Assembly (NCBI RefSeq): GCF_003589745.1
Contig: NZ_CP032364.1
Location: forward strand, 1,178,001-1,242,000
Length of the DNA stretch: 64,000 bases
Direction: 5' to 3'
Origin: Lachnoanaerobaculum umeaense
Lineage (GTDB): Bacteria; Bacillota; Clostridia; Lachnospirales; Lachnospiraceae
In this document: piece by piece, positions 18,414-27,215 of the stretch
How positions within the stretch are numbered: position 1 is the first letter of the stretch
How the letters are laid out: each line of letters opens with the position of its first letter
Program-made: the position numbers and the translations under genes
The notes under the pieces: generated by a model
Seen by the model: the letters and a program-made list of their open reading frames with translations, nothing else
Told to the model about the DNA's origin: nothing
The model's database searches: none

Positions 18414-19739
18414 ATGGACTTATTTGATTATATGAAAGAAGTTAATGAAAAGAGTGATGCCCCGTTAGCTTCAAGGTTAAGGCCCGATTCTTTAGATTCA
18501 ATAGTAGGGCAGGAACATATTTTGGGGAAAGATAAATTCTTATATAGAGCGATAAAGGCTGACAAACTGAGTTCAATTATATTCTTTGGACCTCCGGGAT
18601 GCGGAAAGACAACTATAGCAAAAGTCATTGCAAATACCACCAAATCAAATTTTAAACAAATAAATGCCACTACGGCCGGAAAAAAAGAGATGGAAGAGGC
18701 GGTGTCTGAGGCAAAAATAGCCTTTTCAATGTATAAGAGAAAAACTATTTTATTTATTGATGAAATTCATAGATTTAATAAATCACAGCAAGATTATTTG
18801 CTGCCCTTTGTGGAAGAAGGTACAGTAATACTTATTGGTGCAACTACAGAAAATCCTTTCTTTGAGGTAAATAAGGCCTTGATTTCAAGATCCAGAGTAT
18901 TAGAATTAAAATCACTTTCACATAAAGATATAGAATCCATTTTATATAAGGCAATAAATGATAAAGAAAGAGGGATGGGAAGATATGATGTAGATATTTC
19001 TAATGATGCAGTAGAGTTTATTTCTAAAAGTGTAGATGGTGATGCAAGAAATGCATTGAATGCGTTAGAATTAGCTATTCTAACAACAGATATTTCAGAA
19101 GATGGTAAAATTCATATAGATATAAATATTATTAGCGAATGTATTCAAAAAAAGATTTTAAAATATGATAAGGACGGAACAACTCACTATGACACTATTT
19201 CTGCCTTTATAAAGAGTATGAGGGGCTCAGATCCTGATGCAACTATGTACTATTTGGCTAAAATGCTTTATGCAGGTGAAGATATAAAATTTATTGCAAG
19301 GCGAATAGTAATATGTGCAGCGGAAGATGTGGGTCTGGCAGATCCCATTGCTTTAAACATTGCTACAAATGCTTTTTTGGCAGTGGAAAGGGTGGGAATG
19401 CCTGAGGCAAGAATAATTTTGGCAGAGGCAGCAAATTATATAGCCTGTGCACCAAAGTCAAATGCATCATACCTGGCAATAAATGCGGCATTAAAATTTG
19501 TAAAAGAAAATAGTGATTTTGATATTCCAAAACATATAAGAAATGCAAATTATGATGGGGAAAAAGATATAGGAATAGGAGTGGGTTATAAGTATGCCCA
19601 TGACTTTGAAAATCATTTTGTAGAACAACAGTATTTACCTGATGAGATGAAAGATACGGTATTTTTAAATCTAACAGATATGGGATTTGAAAAATCAATC
19701 AAAACACATTTAAATAAAATAAAAAAGAAAGATAGATAA
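18414..19739 (+). CDS. rarA: Replication-associated recombination ATPase RarA/MgsA
   Basis: RarA is an AAA+ ATPase related to clamp-loader subunits, acting at stalled replication forks. The 441-residue protein begins with APLASRLRPDSLDSIVGQEHI. It contains Walker A FGPPGCGKTT, Walker B LFIDEIHRFNKSQQD, sensor 1 (IGATTENPFFEVN) and the C-terminal tetramerisation region (SDPDATMYYLAKML, EDVGLADP). Length and motifs match the family fully. It has its own promoter and is followed seven bases later by rho. Confidence 0.95.
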   Translation: MDLFDYMKEVNEKSDAPLASRLRPDSLDSIVGQEHILGKDKFLYRAIKADKLSSIIFFGPPGCGKTTIAKVIANTTKSNFKQINATTAGKKEMEEAVSEAKIAFSMYKRKTILFIDEIHRFNKSQQDYLLPFVEEGTVILIGATTENPFFEVNKALISRSRVLELKSLSHKDIESILYKAINDKERGMGRYDVDISNDAVEFISKSVDGDARNALNALELAILTTDISEDGKIHIDINIISECIQKKILKYDKDGTTHYDTISAFIKSMRGSDPDATMYYLAKMLYAGEDIKFIARRIVICAAEDVGLADPIALNIATNAFLAVERVGMPEARIILAEAANYIACAPKSNASYLAINAALKFVKENSDFDIPKHIRNANYDGEKDIGIGVGYKYAHDFENHFVEQQYLPDEMKDTVFLNLTDMGFEKSIKTHLNKIKKKDR

Positions 19740-19745
19740 CATATT

Positions 19746-21449
19746 ATGAGAGATAAATTACAAACTTTATCATTAGTACAGTTAAAAGAAATTGCAAAAG
19801 AGCAGGGATTTAAGGGAGTCAGTAACCTAAATAAAGCAAATATAATAGAATTATTAGTAGAGTTTTCTGAAAATCAGAATAAAGGAGCAGAAAAAAATGA
19901 AGGAGGTTCGTCTGAAATGACGACAAGAGATAATTCATATCAAAGGGATAATTATTCAAATCAAAATAATTACTCAAATCAAAATAATTATTCAAACCAA
20001 AACAGAAATAATTATGGTAGTACACAGAGAAATAATGTAAATCAGAACAGAACAATGGGATATAATAATTCATATCAGAATGGACAAAGATACAATAATC
20101 AGGGGAATATGCCTAATCATTATCAAAACCAAAACCAGTACAATAATCAAAATCAGTACAATGGTGCAAATCAATACCAAAACCAGTATAATGGTTCAAA
20201 TCAATATCAAAATCAATATAGCCAGCAAAATCAGTCCGGCTATAGAAATGAATATTATGATAATCAGTTTGTTTCAAGATTTCCAAGGGATTATGGAACA
20301 GATATAAGAGATTTGGATTCAGGAGAGGTTGCAGAGGGCATTCTTGAGGTAATGCCTGACGGATTTGGATTTATTAGATGTGAGAACTTTTTGCCGGGAG
20401 ATAATGATGTATATGTTTCGCCTGCACAGATAAAGAAGTTTAAGTTAAAAACCGGTGATGTTGTATCGGGGATGAAGAAGATAAAGACAGCTTCAGAAAA
20501 GTTTGCAGCTCTCTTATATATAAATACAGTAAATTCATTCTCACCGGATACATTAGAGACAAGGCCTAATTTTGAGGACTTGACACCAATATTCCCTAAT
20601 AGTAGGATACACCTTGCCAAAGATGATTCAGCATCAAAGGCAATGAGAATAGTGGACCTGCTTTCACCGATAGGTAGAGGACAAAGAGGTATGATAGTTT
20701 CACAGCCAAAGGCAGGAAAGACAACTCTTTTGAAGGAGATTGCAAAGTCCATTACAGCAAATCAAGAGGATATGCATCTTATCATATTGCTTATAGATGA
20801 GAGACCTGAAGAGGTTACAGATATTAAAGAAGCAATAGTGGGGGATAATGTGGAAGTTATATATTCTACATTCGATGAAGTACCTGAGAGACATAAGAGA
20901 GTATCTGAAATGGTTATAGAGAGAGCAAAGAGACTTGTGGAGCATGGAAAAGATGTAGTTATATTACTAGATTCTATCACAAGACTTGCCAGAGCTTACA
21001 ATCTTACAGTAGCACCAAGTGGTAGAACATTATCCGGAGGTCTTGATCCTACTGCACTTCATATGCCAAAGCGTTTCTTTGGAGCTGCAAGAAATATAAG
21101 AGAGGGTGGAAGCCTTACAATACTTGCTACAGCTTTAGTGGATACAGGTAGCAGAATGGATGATGTTGTGTTTGAGGAGTTTAAGGGTACCGGAAATATG
21201 GAGTTGGTGCTTAACAGAAAACTTTCTGAAAAGAGAATATTCCCTGCAATAGATGTTTTGAAGAGTTCTACAAGAAGAGATGATTTACTTTTAAGCCCTG
21301 ATGAGGCGGAAGTAGTTAGCTTGATGAGAAAAGCAACTGATATGGCAAAGCCTGAAGAGGTAGCTGAAAGAATTATTGAAGAATTTAATTTGACAAATAA
21401 TAATGAAGAGCTTGTTGCATCTATTTTAGGAAGAGGACGTTTTATTTAA
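19746..21449 (+). CDS. rho: Transcription termination factor Rho with Asn/Gln-rich insert
   Basis: Rho is the hexameric RNA helicase that ends transcription at unstructured RNA. The 567 residues comprise a Rho_N helical domain (1-40) and an insert at about residues 63-168 that is almost entirely Asn, Gln, Tyr, Ser and Gly. A cold-shock RNA-binding domain ([15 protein letters not shown]) and the ATPase core ([50 protein letters not shown]) follow. The insert is partly tandem-repeated at DNA level (see repeats) and resembles a prion-forming domain, as described for Clostridium botulinum Rho. It ends at a strong terminator. Confidence 0.97.
   Translation: MRDKLQTLSLVQLKEIAKEQGFKGVSNLNKANIIELLVEFSENQNKGAEKNEGGSSEMTTRDNSYQRDNYSNQNNYSNQNNYSNQNRNNYGSTQRNNVNQNRTMGYNNSYQNGQRYNNQGNMPNHYQNQNQYNNQNQYNGANQYQNQYNGSNQYQNQYSQQNQSGYRNEYYDNQFVSRFPRDYGTDIRDLDSGEVAEGILEVMPDGFGFIRCENFLPGDNDVYVSPAQIKKFKLKTGDVVSGMKKIKTASEKFAALLYINTVNSFSPDTLETRPNFEDLTPIFPNSRIHLAKDDSASKAMRIVDLLSPIGRGQRGMIVSQPKAGKTTLLKEIAKSITANQEDMHLIILLIDERPEEVTDIKEAIVGDNVEVIYSTFDEVPERHKRVSEMVIERAKRLVEHGKDVVILLDSITRLARAYNLTVAPSGRTLSGGLDPTALHMPKRFFGAARNIREGGSLTILATALVDTGSRMDDVVFEEFKGTGNMELVLNRKLSEKRIFPAIDVLKSSTRRDDLLLSPDEAEVVSLMRKATDMAKPEEVAERIIEEFNLTNNNEELVASILGRGRFI
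19950..20003 (+). repeat. Three tandem 18-bp units in rho coding NYSNQN
   Basis: Three consecutive in-frame 18-bp units (19950, 19968, 19986) differ only at a few third-codon positions and encode NYSNQN three times. Slippage here would change the insert length without shifting frame. Confidence 0.85.
20151..20219 (+). repeat. Tandem 30-bp units in rho coding NQYNG(A/S)NQYQ
   Basis: Two 30-bp units (20151-20180, 20181-20210) plus a nine-base partial third unit, all in frame, encode [20 protein letters not shown] and NQY. They form the second half of the Asn/Gln-rich insert. Confidence 0.8.
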
Positions 21450-21461
21450 TTTATAAGTTTG

Positions 21462-21501
21462 AATGTAACAGTTTAGCATTTTGCTGGACTGTTACATTTT
21501 T
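21462..21501 (+). terminator. Intrinsic terminator after rho
   Basis: AATGTAACAGT pairs with ACTGTTACATT, extended by AGC/GCT nearer the loop, and is followed by a T run. It sits between rho and parE. Confidence 0.9.
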
Positions 21502-21518
21502 GTAAAAGAGAGGTTTTA

Positions 21519-23432
21519 ATGCAGGACTATAATGCAGGCAGTATTACAGTACTTGAAGGGCTTGAAGCAGTCAGAGTAAGACCCGGTATGTATATTGGTG
21601 GAGTAGGTGTTAAGGGGTTAAATCACCTTATCTATGAAATAATGGATAACTCTATAGATGAACATCTTGCAGGATTTTGCAAGAATATATGGGTAACTTT
21701 GAATGCAGATGGTTCTTGCACTGTAAAGGATGATGGTAGGGGAATACCTGTTGAAATGCATCAAAAGGGAATTTCTGCAGAAAGAGTGGTATTGTCCACT
21801 CTACATGCAGGTGGAAAATTTGACAATGAATCATATAAAACCAGTGGTGGCTTACATGGAGTGGGTTCATCAGTGGTTAATGCTTTGTCAAATTTTTTGG
21901 ATATTAAGATATCAAGAGATGGATATATCCATCATGATAGATATGAAAAGGGTGTACCAAAGATAGAATTAAAAAAAGGACTTTTGCCTACTATTGGAAA
22001 GACAAGGGAAACAGGTACAGAGATTACTTTTTTACCGGATGATACTATCTTTGAAGTTACTAAGTTTAGAGCAGACTGGTTAAAGTCAAGAATGCATGAA
22101 AGTGCATACTTAAATCCCGGACTTATATTGCATTTCATAAACATGAGGGAAAATGAAAAAGAAGAGAAAACTTTTCATGAGCCTGAAGGAATAGTTGCCT
22201 ATGTGAAGGAACTGAATAAAGGAAAAGATGTAATGCATGCTCCGATATCTTATAAGGGAGTATGTGACAATATAGAGGTTGAAATAGCTATACAATTTGT
22301 AGATGCTTTTGAGGAGAATATATTAGGATTTTGTAATAATATATTCACACAGGAGGGCGGTACTCATATAGCCGGATTCAAGACAAAGTTTACCGGATTA
22401 ATAAATACATATGCTAGGGATTTGGGAATATTAAAGGATAAGGACAGTAATTTTACCGGTGCAGATACCAGAAATGGAATGACTGCCATTATCAGTGTAA
22501 AGCATCCTAATCCTATGTTTGAAGGTCAGACTAAGACAAAACTGGCATCAGCAGATGCCACAAGGGCTGTACTTACAGTTACTGGAGATGAGCTTACAAG
22601 ATTTTTTGACAGAAATGTAGATGTGGTAAAATCTATAATTTCTTGTGCGGAAAAGTCTGCCAAGATAAGAAAGGCTGAGGAGAGAGCCAAGACAAATATG
22701 CTTACAAAGTCAAAGTTTTCATTTGAATCAAATGGTAAATTGGCAAATTGTGAGTCAAAAGATCCAAGTAAATGTGAGATATTTATTGTAGAGGGAGATT
22801 CTGCAGGAGGTTCAGCTAAAACTGCGAGAAATAGAAATTTTCAGGCTATTTTGCCTATTAGAGGTAAGATTTTGAATGTTGAAAAGGCTTCTATTGACAA
22901 GGTTCTTGCAAATGCGGAAATAAAAACCATGATAAATACCTTTGGATGTGGATTTTCTGAGGGTTATGGTAATGATTTTGATATATCAAAGCTTCGATAC
23001 GATAAGATAATACTTATGACTGATGCGGATGTAGACGGAAGTCATATAGATACTTTACTTTTGACATTTTTATACAGATTTATGCCGGAACTTATATATG
23101 ACGGACATGTGTATATTGCAATGCCACCACTTTTTAAGGTAGTACCGAAAAGGGGTGAGGGGGTTTATCTTTATGATGAGAAAGCACTGGAGGATTATAA
23201 AAAGAAACATAAAGATAATTTTACACTACAAAGATATAAGGGACTTGGAGAGATGGATGCCGAACAGCTTTGGGAAACAACCCTTGACCCTGAAAGAAGA
23301 GTATTAAAAAGAGTTGAAATAGAAGATGCAAGGCTTGCAAGTGAAGTTACAGAGCTTTTGATGGGTTCAGATGTGGCACCAAGAAGAAACTTCATACATG
23401 AACATGCAAGAGAAGCAGTAATTGATGCATAG
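21519..23432 (+). CDS. parE: DNA topoisomerase IV subunit B (GyrB/ParE family)
   Basis: This is the ATPase subunit of a type IIA topoisomerase that decatenates chromosomes. The 637 residues carry the GHKL ATPase motifs (EIMDNSIDEHLAG, DDGRGIPVEMH, GGLHGVGSSVVNALS), the transducer domain and the TOPRIM domain (IFIVEGDSAGGSAK, LMTDADVDGSHI). It ends with the usual QRYKGLGEMDAEQLWETT. It is called ParE rather than GyrB because its partner lacks a gyrase-type GyrA box. The parC gene starts nine bases downstream. Confidence 0.9.
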   Translation: MQDYNAGSITVLEGLEAVRVRPGMYIGGVGVKGLNHLIYEIMDNSIDEHLAGFCKNIWVTLNADGSCTVKDDGRGIPVEMHQKGISAERVVLSTLHAGGKFDNESYKTSGGLHGVGSSVVNALSNFLDIKISRDGYIHHDRYEKGVPKIELKKGLLPTIGKTRETGTEITFLPDDTIFEVTKFRADWLKSRMHESAYLNPGLILHFINMRENEKEEKTFHEPEGIVAYVKELNKGKDVMHAPISYKGVCDNIEVEIAIQFVDAFEENILGFCNNIFTQEGGTHIAGFKTKFTGLINTYARDLGILKDKDSNFTGADTRNGMTAIISVKHPNPMFEGQTKTKLASADATRAVLTVTGDELTRFFDRNVDVVKSIISCAEKSAKIRKAEERAKTNMLTKSKFSFESNGKLANCESKDPSKCEIFIVEGDSAGGSAKTARNRNFQAILPIRGKILNVEKASIDKVLANAEIKTMINTFGCGFSEGYGNDFDISKLRYDKIILMTDADVDGSHIDTLLLTFLYRFMPELIYDGHVYIAMPPLFKVVPKRGEGVYLYDEKALEDYKKKHKDNFTLQRYKGLGEMDAEQLWETTLDPERRVLKRVEIEDARLASEVTELLMGSDVAPRRNFIHEHAREAVIDA

Positions 23433-23440
23433 GAGGGTAT

Positions 23441-25678
23441 ATGGCTGAGAAAATATTGCGAACGGAATATTCAGAGGAAATGCAAAAATCCTACTTGGAT
23501 TATTCCATGAGTGTTATAACCGCAAGGGCTATACCTGATGCGAGAGATGGCTTAAAGCCTGTACAAAGAAGAGTTTTGTATGATATGAGTGAGCTGAGGA
23601 TTTTCAGTGACAGACCTCATCGTAAATCAGCAAGAATAGTGGGTGATACTATGGGTAAGTATCACCCACATGGTGACAGCTCAATATATGAAACCTTGGT
23701 AGTTTTGAGTCAGGACTTTAAAAAGGGAATGCCACTGATAGACGGACATGGAAATTTCGGATCTATAGAGGGTGACGGAGCTGCTGCTATGAGATATACA
23801 GAGGCAAAGCTTGCAAAATTTGCTGAGGAAGTATATCTGAAGGATCTTGAAAGAACTGTTGAATTTATTTCAAACTATGATGAAACTGAGAAAGAACCGG
23901 AAGTGCTTCCGGTAAGAGTGCCAAACCTATTGATAAATGGTGCTGAAGGTATTGCAGTAGGTATGTCAACATCAATACCTACTCACAATCTACTGGAGGT
24001 ATGTAATACCTGTATTGCCTATATAAAGAACAGAAATATTGATACAAAGGGGCTTTTGGAAGTATTACATGGTCCGGATTTTCCAACCGGTGGAATAATA
24101 GCCAATAAAAGAGACTTGCTTGATATTTATAGTACAGGAAATGGTAAGATAAAACTTAGAGGTAAGATAGAAGTAGAGCTTGGAAGAAAAAAAAGTGACA
24201 AGGATAAACTGATTATTTCTGAGATTCCTTATACTATGGTTGGTGCAGGTATAAATAAATTTCTTATAGATGTAGCAAATCTTGTTGAGACTAAGAAGCT
24301 TTCTGATGTTGTAGATATCAGTAATCAATCAGATAAGAATGGAACCAGAATAGTGCTGGAGCTTAGGAAAGATGCCGATATTGAAAAAATAAAAAATATT
24401 CTTTATAAAAAGACTAAACTTGAAGATACTTTTGGTGTAAATATGCTTGCCATTGTAGATGGTAGGCCGGAGATACTCTCATTAAAGGATATTTTAAAGA
24501 ATTATATTGAGTTTCAATATGAGATAACTACAAAAAAGTACAATATTCTTTTAAATAAAGAGCTTGAGAAGAAAGAAATACAGGAAGGTCTTATAAAGGC
24601 AGTAGATGTTATAGATCTTATTATTGCAATACTTCGTGGTTCAAAAAATCTTGCTCAAGCTAAGAAATGTCTTACATCAGGTGATACCACAGGAATTAAC
24701 TTTAAAGTGAAATCACTTGAAAAGGATGCAAAAAAACTTTCGTTTACAGATAAACAGGCACAGGCAATTTTGGACATGAGACTTTATAAGCTTATAGGTC
24801 TTGAGATAGAAGCACTTTTAAAGGATAATGCGACAACTCTCAAAAATATAGAGGAATATGAAAACATTCTAAAAAACCATAAAAATATGGATAAGCTTTT
24901 TATAAAGGACTTGGAAAAGATAAAAAAGGATTTTGCAACTCCTAGAAAAACTTTAATTGAGGATGCCAAGGAAGCGGTGTATGTAGAGGAACCTATAGCC
25001 AGTGAGGAAGTAATCTTTGTCATGGATAAGTTTGGTTATTGTAGGCTTCTAGACAGAAGCACCTTTGATAAAAATGCAGAAACTGTAGAAAGCGAAAATA
25101 CCTATGTATTCCCGATAATGAATACTGATAGAGTATGCATTTTTTCAAACACCGGTGTTTTGTATAAAATTAAGGTAATGGATTTGCCGATGTCAAAATT
25201 AAGAGATAAAGGAACACCAATTGATAATCTAACTAAATTTGATAGTAGTGTAGAAGAGATAATGCTGGCAGTAAGTGAAGACAGTATGCGTGGTAACTTT
25301 ATACTTATGATTACAAAAAACGGATATATCAAGAAAGTATCCAGTGAGGAGTATAAAACCAATAATAAGCAAGTAGCTTCTACAAAGCTTATGGACGAAG
25401 ATATTCTCATAGCTGTGAAGATACTATTACCGAGAGCTAATACAGATATATGTATTGTAAGTGATGCCGGATATATTCTAAAGTTCAATGTTTCAGAGGT
25501 GAATGAATTTAAGAAAAGTACAAGGGGAGAAAAGGCAATAACTTTAGGATATAATGAGTTTGTAGATAGCTTATATTTAACAGCAGATAGCCGACTTGCT
25601 AATGTAAATGGAAAAGAAGTTACTCTTAGTAAAGTAAGATTAAGCCATAGAGGATACAAGGGCCAGAAGATGAAATAA
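23441..25678 (+). CDS. parC: DNA topoisomerase IV subunit A (GyrA/ParC family)
   Basis: This is the DNA-cleaving subunit paired with ParE. The 745-residue protein has GLKPVQRRVLYDM, the quinolone-region motif GKYHPHGDSSIYETLV and catalytic Tyr119 in AAAMRYTEAKLAKF. A long coiled coil lies at about 440-510. The beta-pinwheel C-terminal domain has no clear QRRGGKG GyrA box; only degenerate forms such as STRGEKAI occur, which favours topoisomerase IV. AGGAGG precedes the start. No convincing terminator follows, only AT-rich sequence. Confidence 0.9.
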   Translation: MAEKILRTEYSEEMQKSYLDYSMSVITARAIPDARDGLKPVQRRVLYDMSELRIFSDRPHRKSARIVGDTMGKYHPHGDSSIYETLVVLSQDFKKGMPLIDGHGNFGSIEGDGAAAMRYTEAKLAKFAEEVYLKDLERTVEFISNYDETEKEPEVLPVRVPNLLINGAEGIAVGMSTSIPTHNLLEVCNTCIAYIKNRNIDTKGLLEVLHGPDFPTGGIIANKRDLLDIYSTGNGKIKLRGKIEVELGRKKSDKDKLIISEIPYTMVGAGINKFLIDVANLVETKKLSDVVDISNQSDKNGTRIVLELRKDADIEKIKNILYKKTKLEDTFGVNMLAIVDGRPEILSLKDILKNYIEFQYEITTKKYNILLNKELEKKEIQEGLIKAVDVIDLIIAILRGSKNLAQAKKCLTSGDTTGINFKVKSLEKDAKKLSFTDKQAQAILDMRLYKLIGLEIEALLKDNATTLKNIEEYENILKNHKNMDKLFIKDLEKIKKDFATPRKTLIEDAKEAVYVEEPIASEEVIFVMDKFGYCRLLDRSTFDKNAETVESENTYVFPIMNTDRVCIFSNTGVLYKIKVMDLPMSKLRDKGTPIDNLTKFDSSVEEIMLAVSEDSMRGNFILMITKNGYIKKVSSEEYKTNNKQVASTKLMDEDILIAVKILLPRANTDICIVSDAGYILKFNVSEVNEFKKSTRGEKAITLGYNEFVDSLYLTADSRLANVNGKEVTLSKVRLSHRGYKGQKMK

Positions 25679-25770
25679 TATAATTATATATTCATATTTA
25701 TATATATATACAATGGTATTTACTGATTATAATTTTTAATAAAATAAACATTTTGCACTAAGTGTACTTG

Positions 25771-25798
25771 TGCGGCGTACAAATGTGCGTGTATTGCG
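25771..25798. repeat. Imperfect direct repeat upstream of asd
   Basis: GTACTTGTGCG is followed closely by GTACAAATGTGCG, in a locally GC-richer patch within AT-rich sequence between parC and asd. Its role is unknown. Confidence 0.35.
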
Positions 25799-25807
25799 AA
25801 AAAGCAC

Positions 25808-25836
25808 TTGAAAAATTATTCATAATATAATATGAT
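25808..25836 (+). promoter_or_regulatory. Promoter for asd
   Basis: -35 TTGAAA, a 17-bp spacer and -10 TATGAT. The predicted transcription start (about 25843) lies just before a 22-bp palindrome and about 70 bases before the asd start. Confidence 0.5.
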
Positions 25837-25856
25837 TGCTTCCAGTTAAAAAATGC

Positions 25857-25878
25857 AATCCAAAATATATTTTGGATT
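25857..25878. promoter_or_regulatory. 22-bp perfect palindrome in the asd leader
   Basis: Every base of this 22-bp stretch pairs with its mirror position. The half-site is AATCCAAAATA, and GC/GC pairs continue beyond a one-base bulge. It lacks a following T run, so it is not a standard terminator. An operator or an mRNA hairpin controlling asd is possible. Confidence 0.5.
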
Positions 25879-25914
25879 TGCTATTATACTAAAGAATGGA
25901 TATGGAGAAATGTT

Positions 25915-27000
25915 ATGGATAGAAAATTAAAAGTTGGCGTTTTGGGTGCAACAGGTATGGTAGGACAGAGATTTTTATCATTACTTGAAAATCACCCTTG
26001 GTATGAAGTAGTAGTAGTAGCAGCAAGTCCAAGCAGTGCAGGCAAAAGATATGAGGATGCCGTAGGAAGTCGTTGGAAAATGACAACACCTATGCCACAG
26101 GCTTATAAAGATCTTATTGTAATGAATGTAAATGATGTGGAAGAGGTTGCTTCAAAGGTTGACTTTGTATTCTCAGCTGTAGATATGACAAAGGATGAGA
26201 TAAAGGCTATTGAGGAGGCTTATGCAAAGACAGAAACTCCTGTAGTCTCAAATAATTCAGCACATCGTTGGACAAAGGATGTACCTATGGTTGTACCTGA
26301 GATAAATCCTGAGCATTTTGCAATTATTGAATCACAGAAGAAGAGACTTGGAACTAAAAGAGGTTTTATAGCTGTAAAGCCAAATTGTTCTATACAGAGC
26401 TATGCTCCTGTGCTTAATGCATGGAAAGAGTATGAACCATATGAAGTAGTTGTTACAACCTATCAGGCTATATCAGGTGCCGGAAAGACTTTTAAGGATT
26501 GGCCTGAGATGGAGGGAAATATTATTCCTTTTATCGGCGGTGAGGAAGAAAAGAGTGAGAAAGAGCCACTTAGAATTTGGGGACATATTGAAGGTGATGA
26601 GATCGTTCCTGCAACTTCACCAAAGATTACTTGCCAGTGTGTAAGAGTACCGGTACTAAATGGACATACAGCAGCAGTATTTGTAAAGTTTAAGAACAAG
26701 GTTTCAAAGGAAGAACTTATAAAGAAGATAGTAGAGTATAAGGGTGAGCCACAAGAACTTAATCTTCCATCTGCACCAAAGCAGTTTATACAGTATCTTA
26801 CAGAGGATAATAGACCTCAAGTAGCACTTGATGTTGACTATGAGAATGGTATGGGAGTTTCTGTAGGCAGAATTAGAGAAGACTCAGTTTATGATTATAA
26901 GTTTATCGGACTTTCACATAATACTCTAAGAGGAGCAGCAGGTGGTGCACTTCTTTGTGCAGAGTATCTGACAGCAAAGAATTTTATAACAGCAAAATAA
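25915..27000 (+). CDS. asd: Aspartate-semialdehyde dehydrogenase
   Basis: Asd reduces aspartyl phosphate to aspartate semialdehyde, the branch point for lysine/diaminopimelate, threonine and methionine. The 361 residues start with the NADP-binding motif GVLGATGMVGQRFL. Catalytic Cys158 is in VKPNCSIQSY and the catalytic His is in VPVLNGHTAAV. The sequence is of the type shared with archaea and fungi rather than E. coli Asd. It feeds the pathway completed by thrC at 15895. It stands alone between its promoter and a terminator. Confidence 0.95.
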   Translation: MDRKLKVGVLGATGMVGQRFLSLLENHPWYEVVVVAASPSSAGKRYEDAVGSRWKMTTPMPQAYKDLIVMNVNDVEEVASKVDFVFSAVDMTKDEIKAIEEAYAKTETPVVSNNSAHRWTKDVPMVVPEINPEHFAIIESQKKRLGTKRGFIAVKPNCSIQSYAPVLNAWKEYEPYEVVVTTYQAISGAGKTFKDWPEMEGNIIPFIGGEEEKSEKEPLRIWGHIEGDEIVPATSPKITCQCVRVPVLNGHTAAVFVKFKNKVSKEELIKKIVEYKGEPQELNLPSAPKQFIQYLTEDNRPQVALDVDYENGMGVSVGRIREDSVYDYKFIGLSHNTLRGAAGGALLCAEYLTAKNFITAK

Positions 27001-27020
27001 ATTAGTGTATTAAGGTAATA

Positions 27021-27066
27021 AAAGCGGCTGGAATCCTTGTATTAACATGGGGTTGCCGCTTTTTTA
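27021..27066 (+). terminator. Intrinsic terminator after asd
   Basis: AAAGCGGC pairs with GCCGCTTT across a loop of about 30 bases that contains a smaller GGAATCC-type pairing. Six T's follow. Confidence 0.8.
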
Positions 27067-27125
27067 ATAAAGAGATATATGTTGTAAAGGTTTGTAAATG
27101 AAAATAGCAATATTTACACTAAGTA

Positions 27126-27154
27126 TTGCAAGAGAATAGAAAAATTTGTATAAT
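27126..27154 (+). promoter_or_regulatory. Promoter for galM
   Basis: -35 TTGCAA, a 17-bp spacer and consensus -10 TATAAT. The expected transcription start (about 27161) lies right before a terminator-like hairpin. Confidence 0.7.
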
Positions 27155-27164
27155 ATATAGTAAT

Positions 27165-27199
27165 GGCTATCACGTAAAGCTGTGATGGCTTTTTCTTTG
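27165..27199 (+). terminator. Terminator-like hairpin in the galM leader (possible attenuator)
   Basis: GGCTATCAC pairs with GTGATGGCT (nine pairs, two of them G-T) around an eight-base loop, followed by TTTTCTTTG. It lies between the galM promoter and its ribosome binding site, so transcripts would have to read through it. Confidence 0.6.
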
Positions 27200-27215
27200 T
27201 AGAGAGAGGAAAAAT

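Noticed and set aside
19950..20219. CRISPR-like short repeats
   Set aside because: The repeats are contiguous, have no spacers, and are multiples of three in the rho reading frame.
21519..25678. DNA gyrase gyrB-gyrA
   Set aside because: The A subunit is 745 residues long and lacks a recognisable GyrA box in the C-terminal domain. Topoisomerase IV fits better, although a non-standard gyrase cannot be fully excluded.
25679..25914. Lysine riboswitch upstream of asd
   Set aside because: The gap is 235 bases with most of it AT-rich. None of the conserved lysine-riboswitch helices could be traced, and the only strong structure is the short palindrome without a T run.
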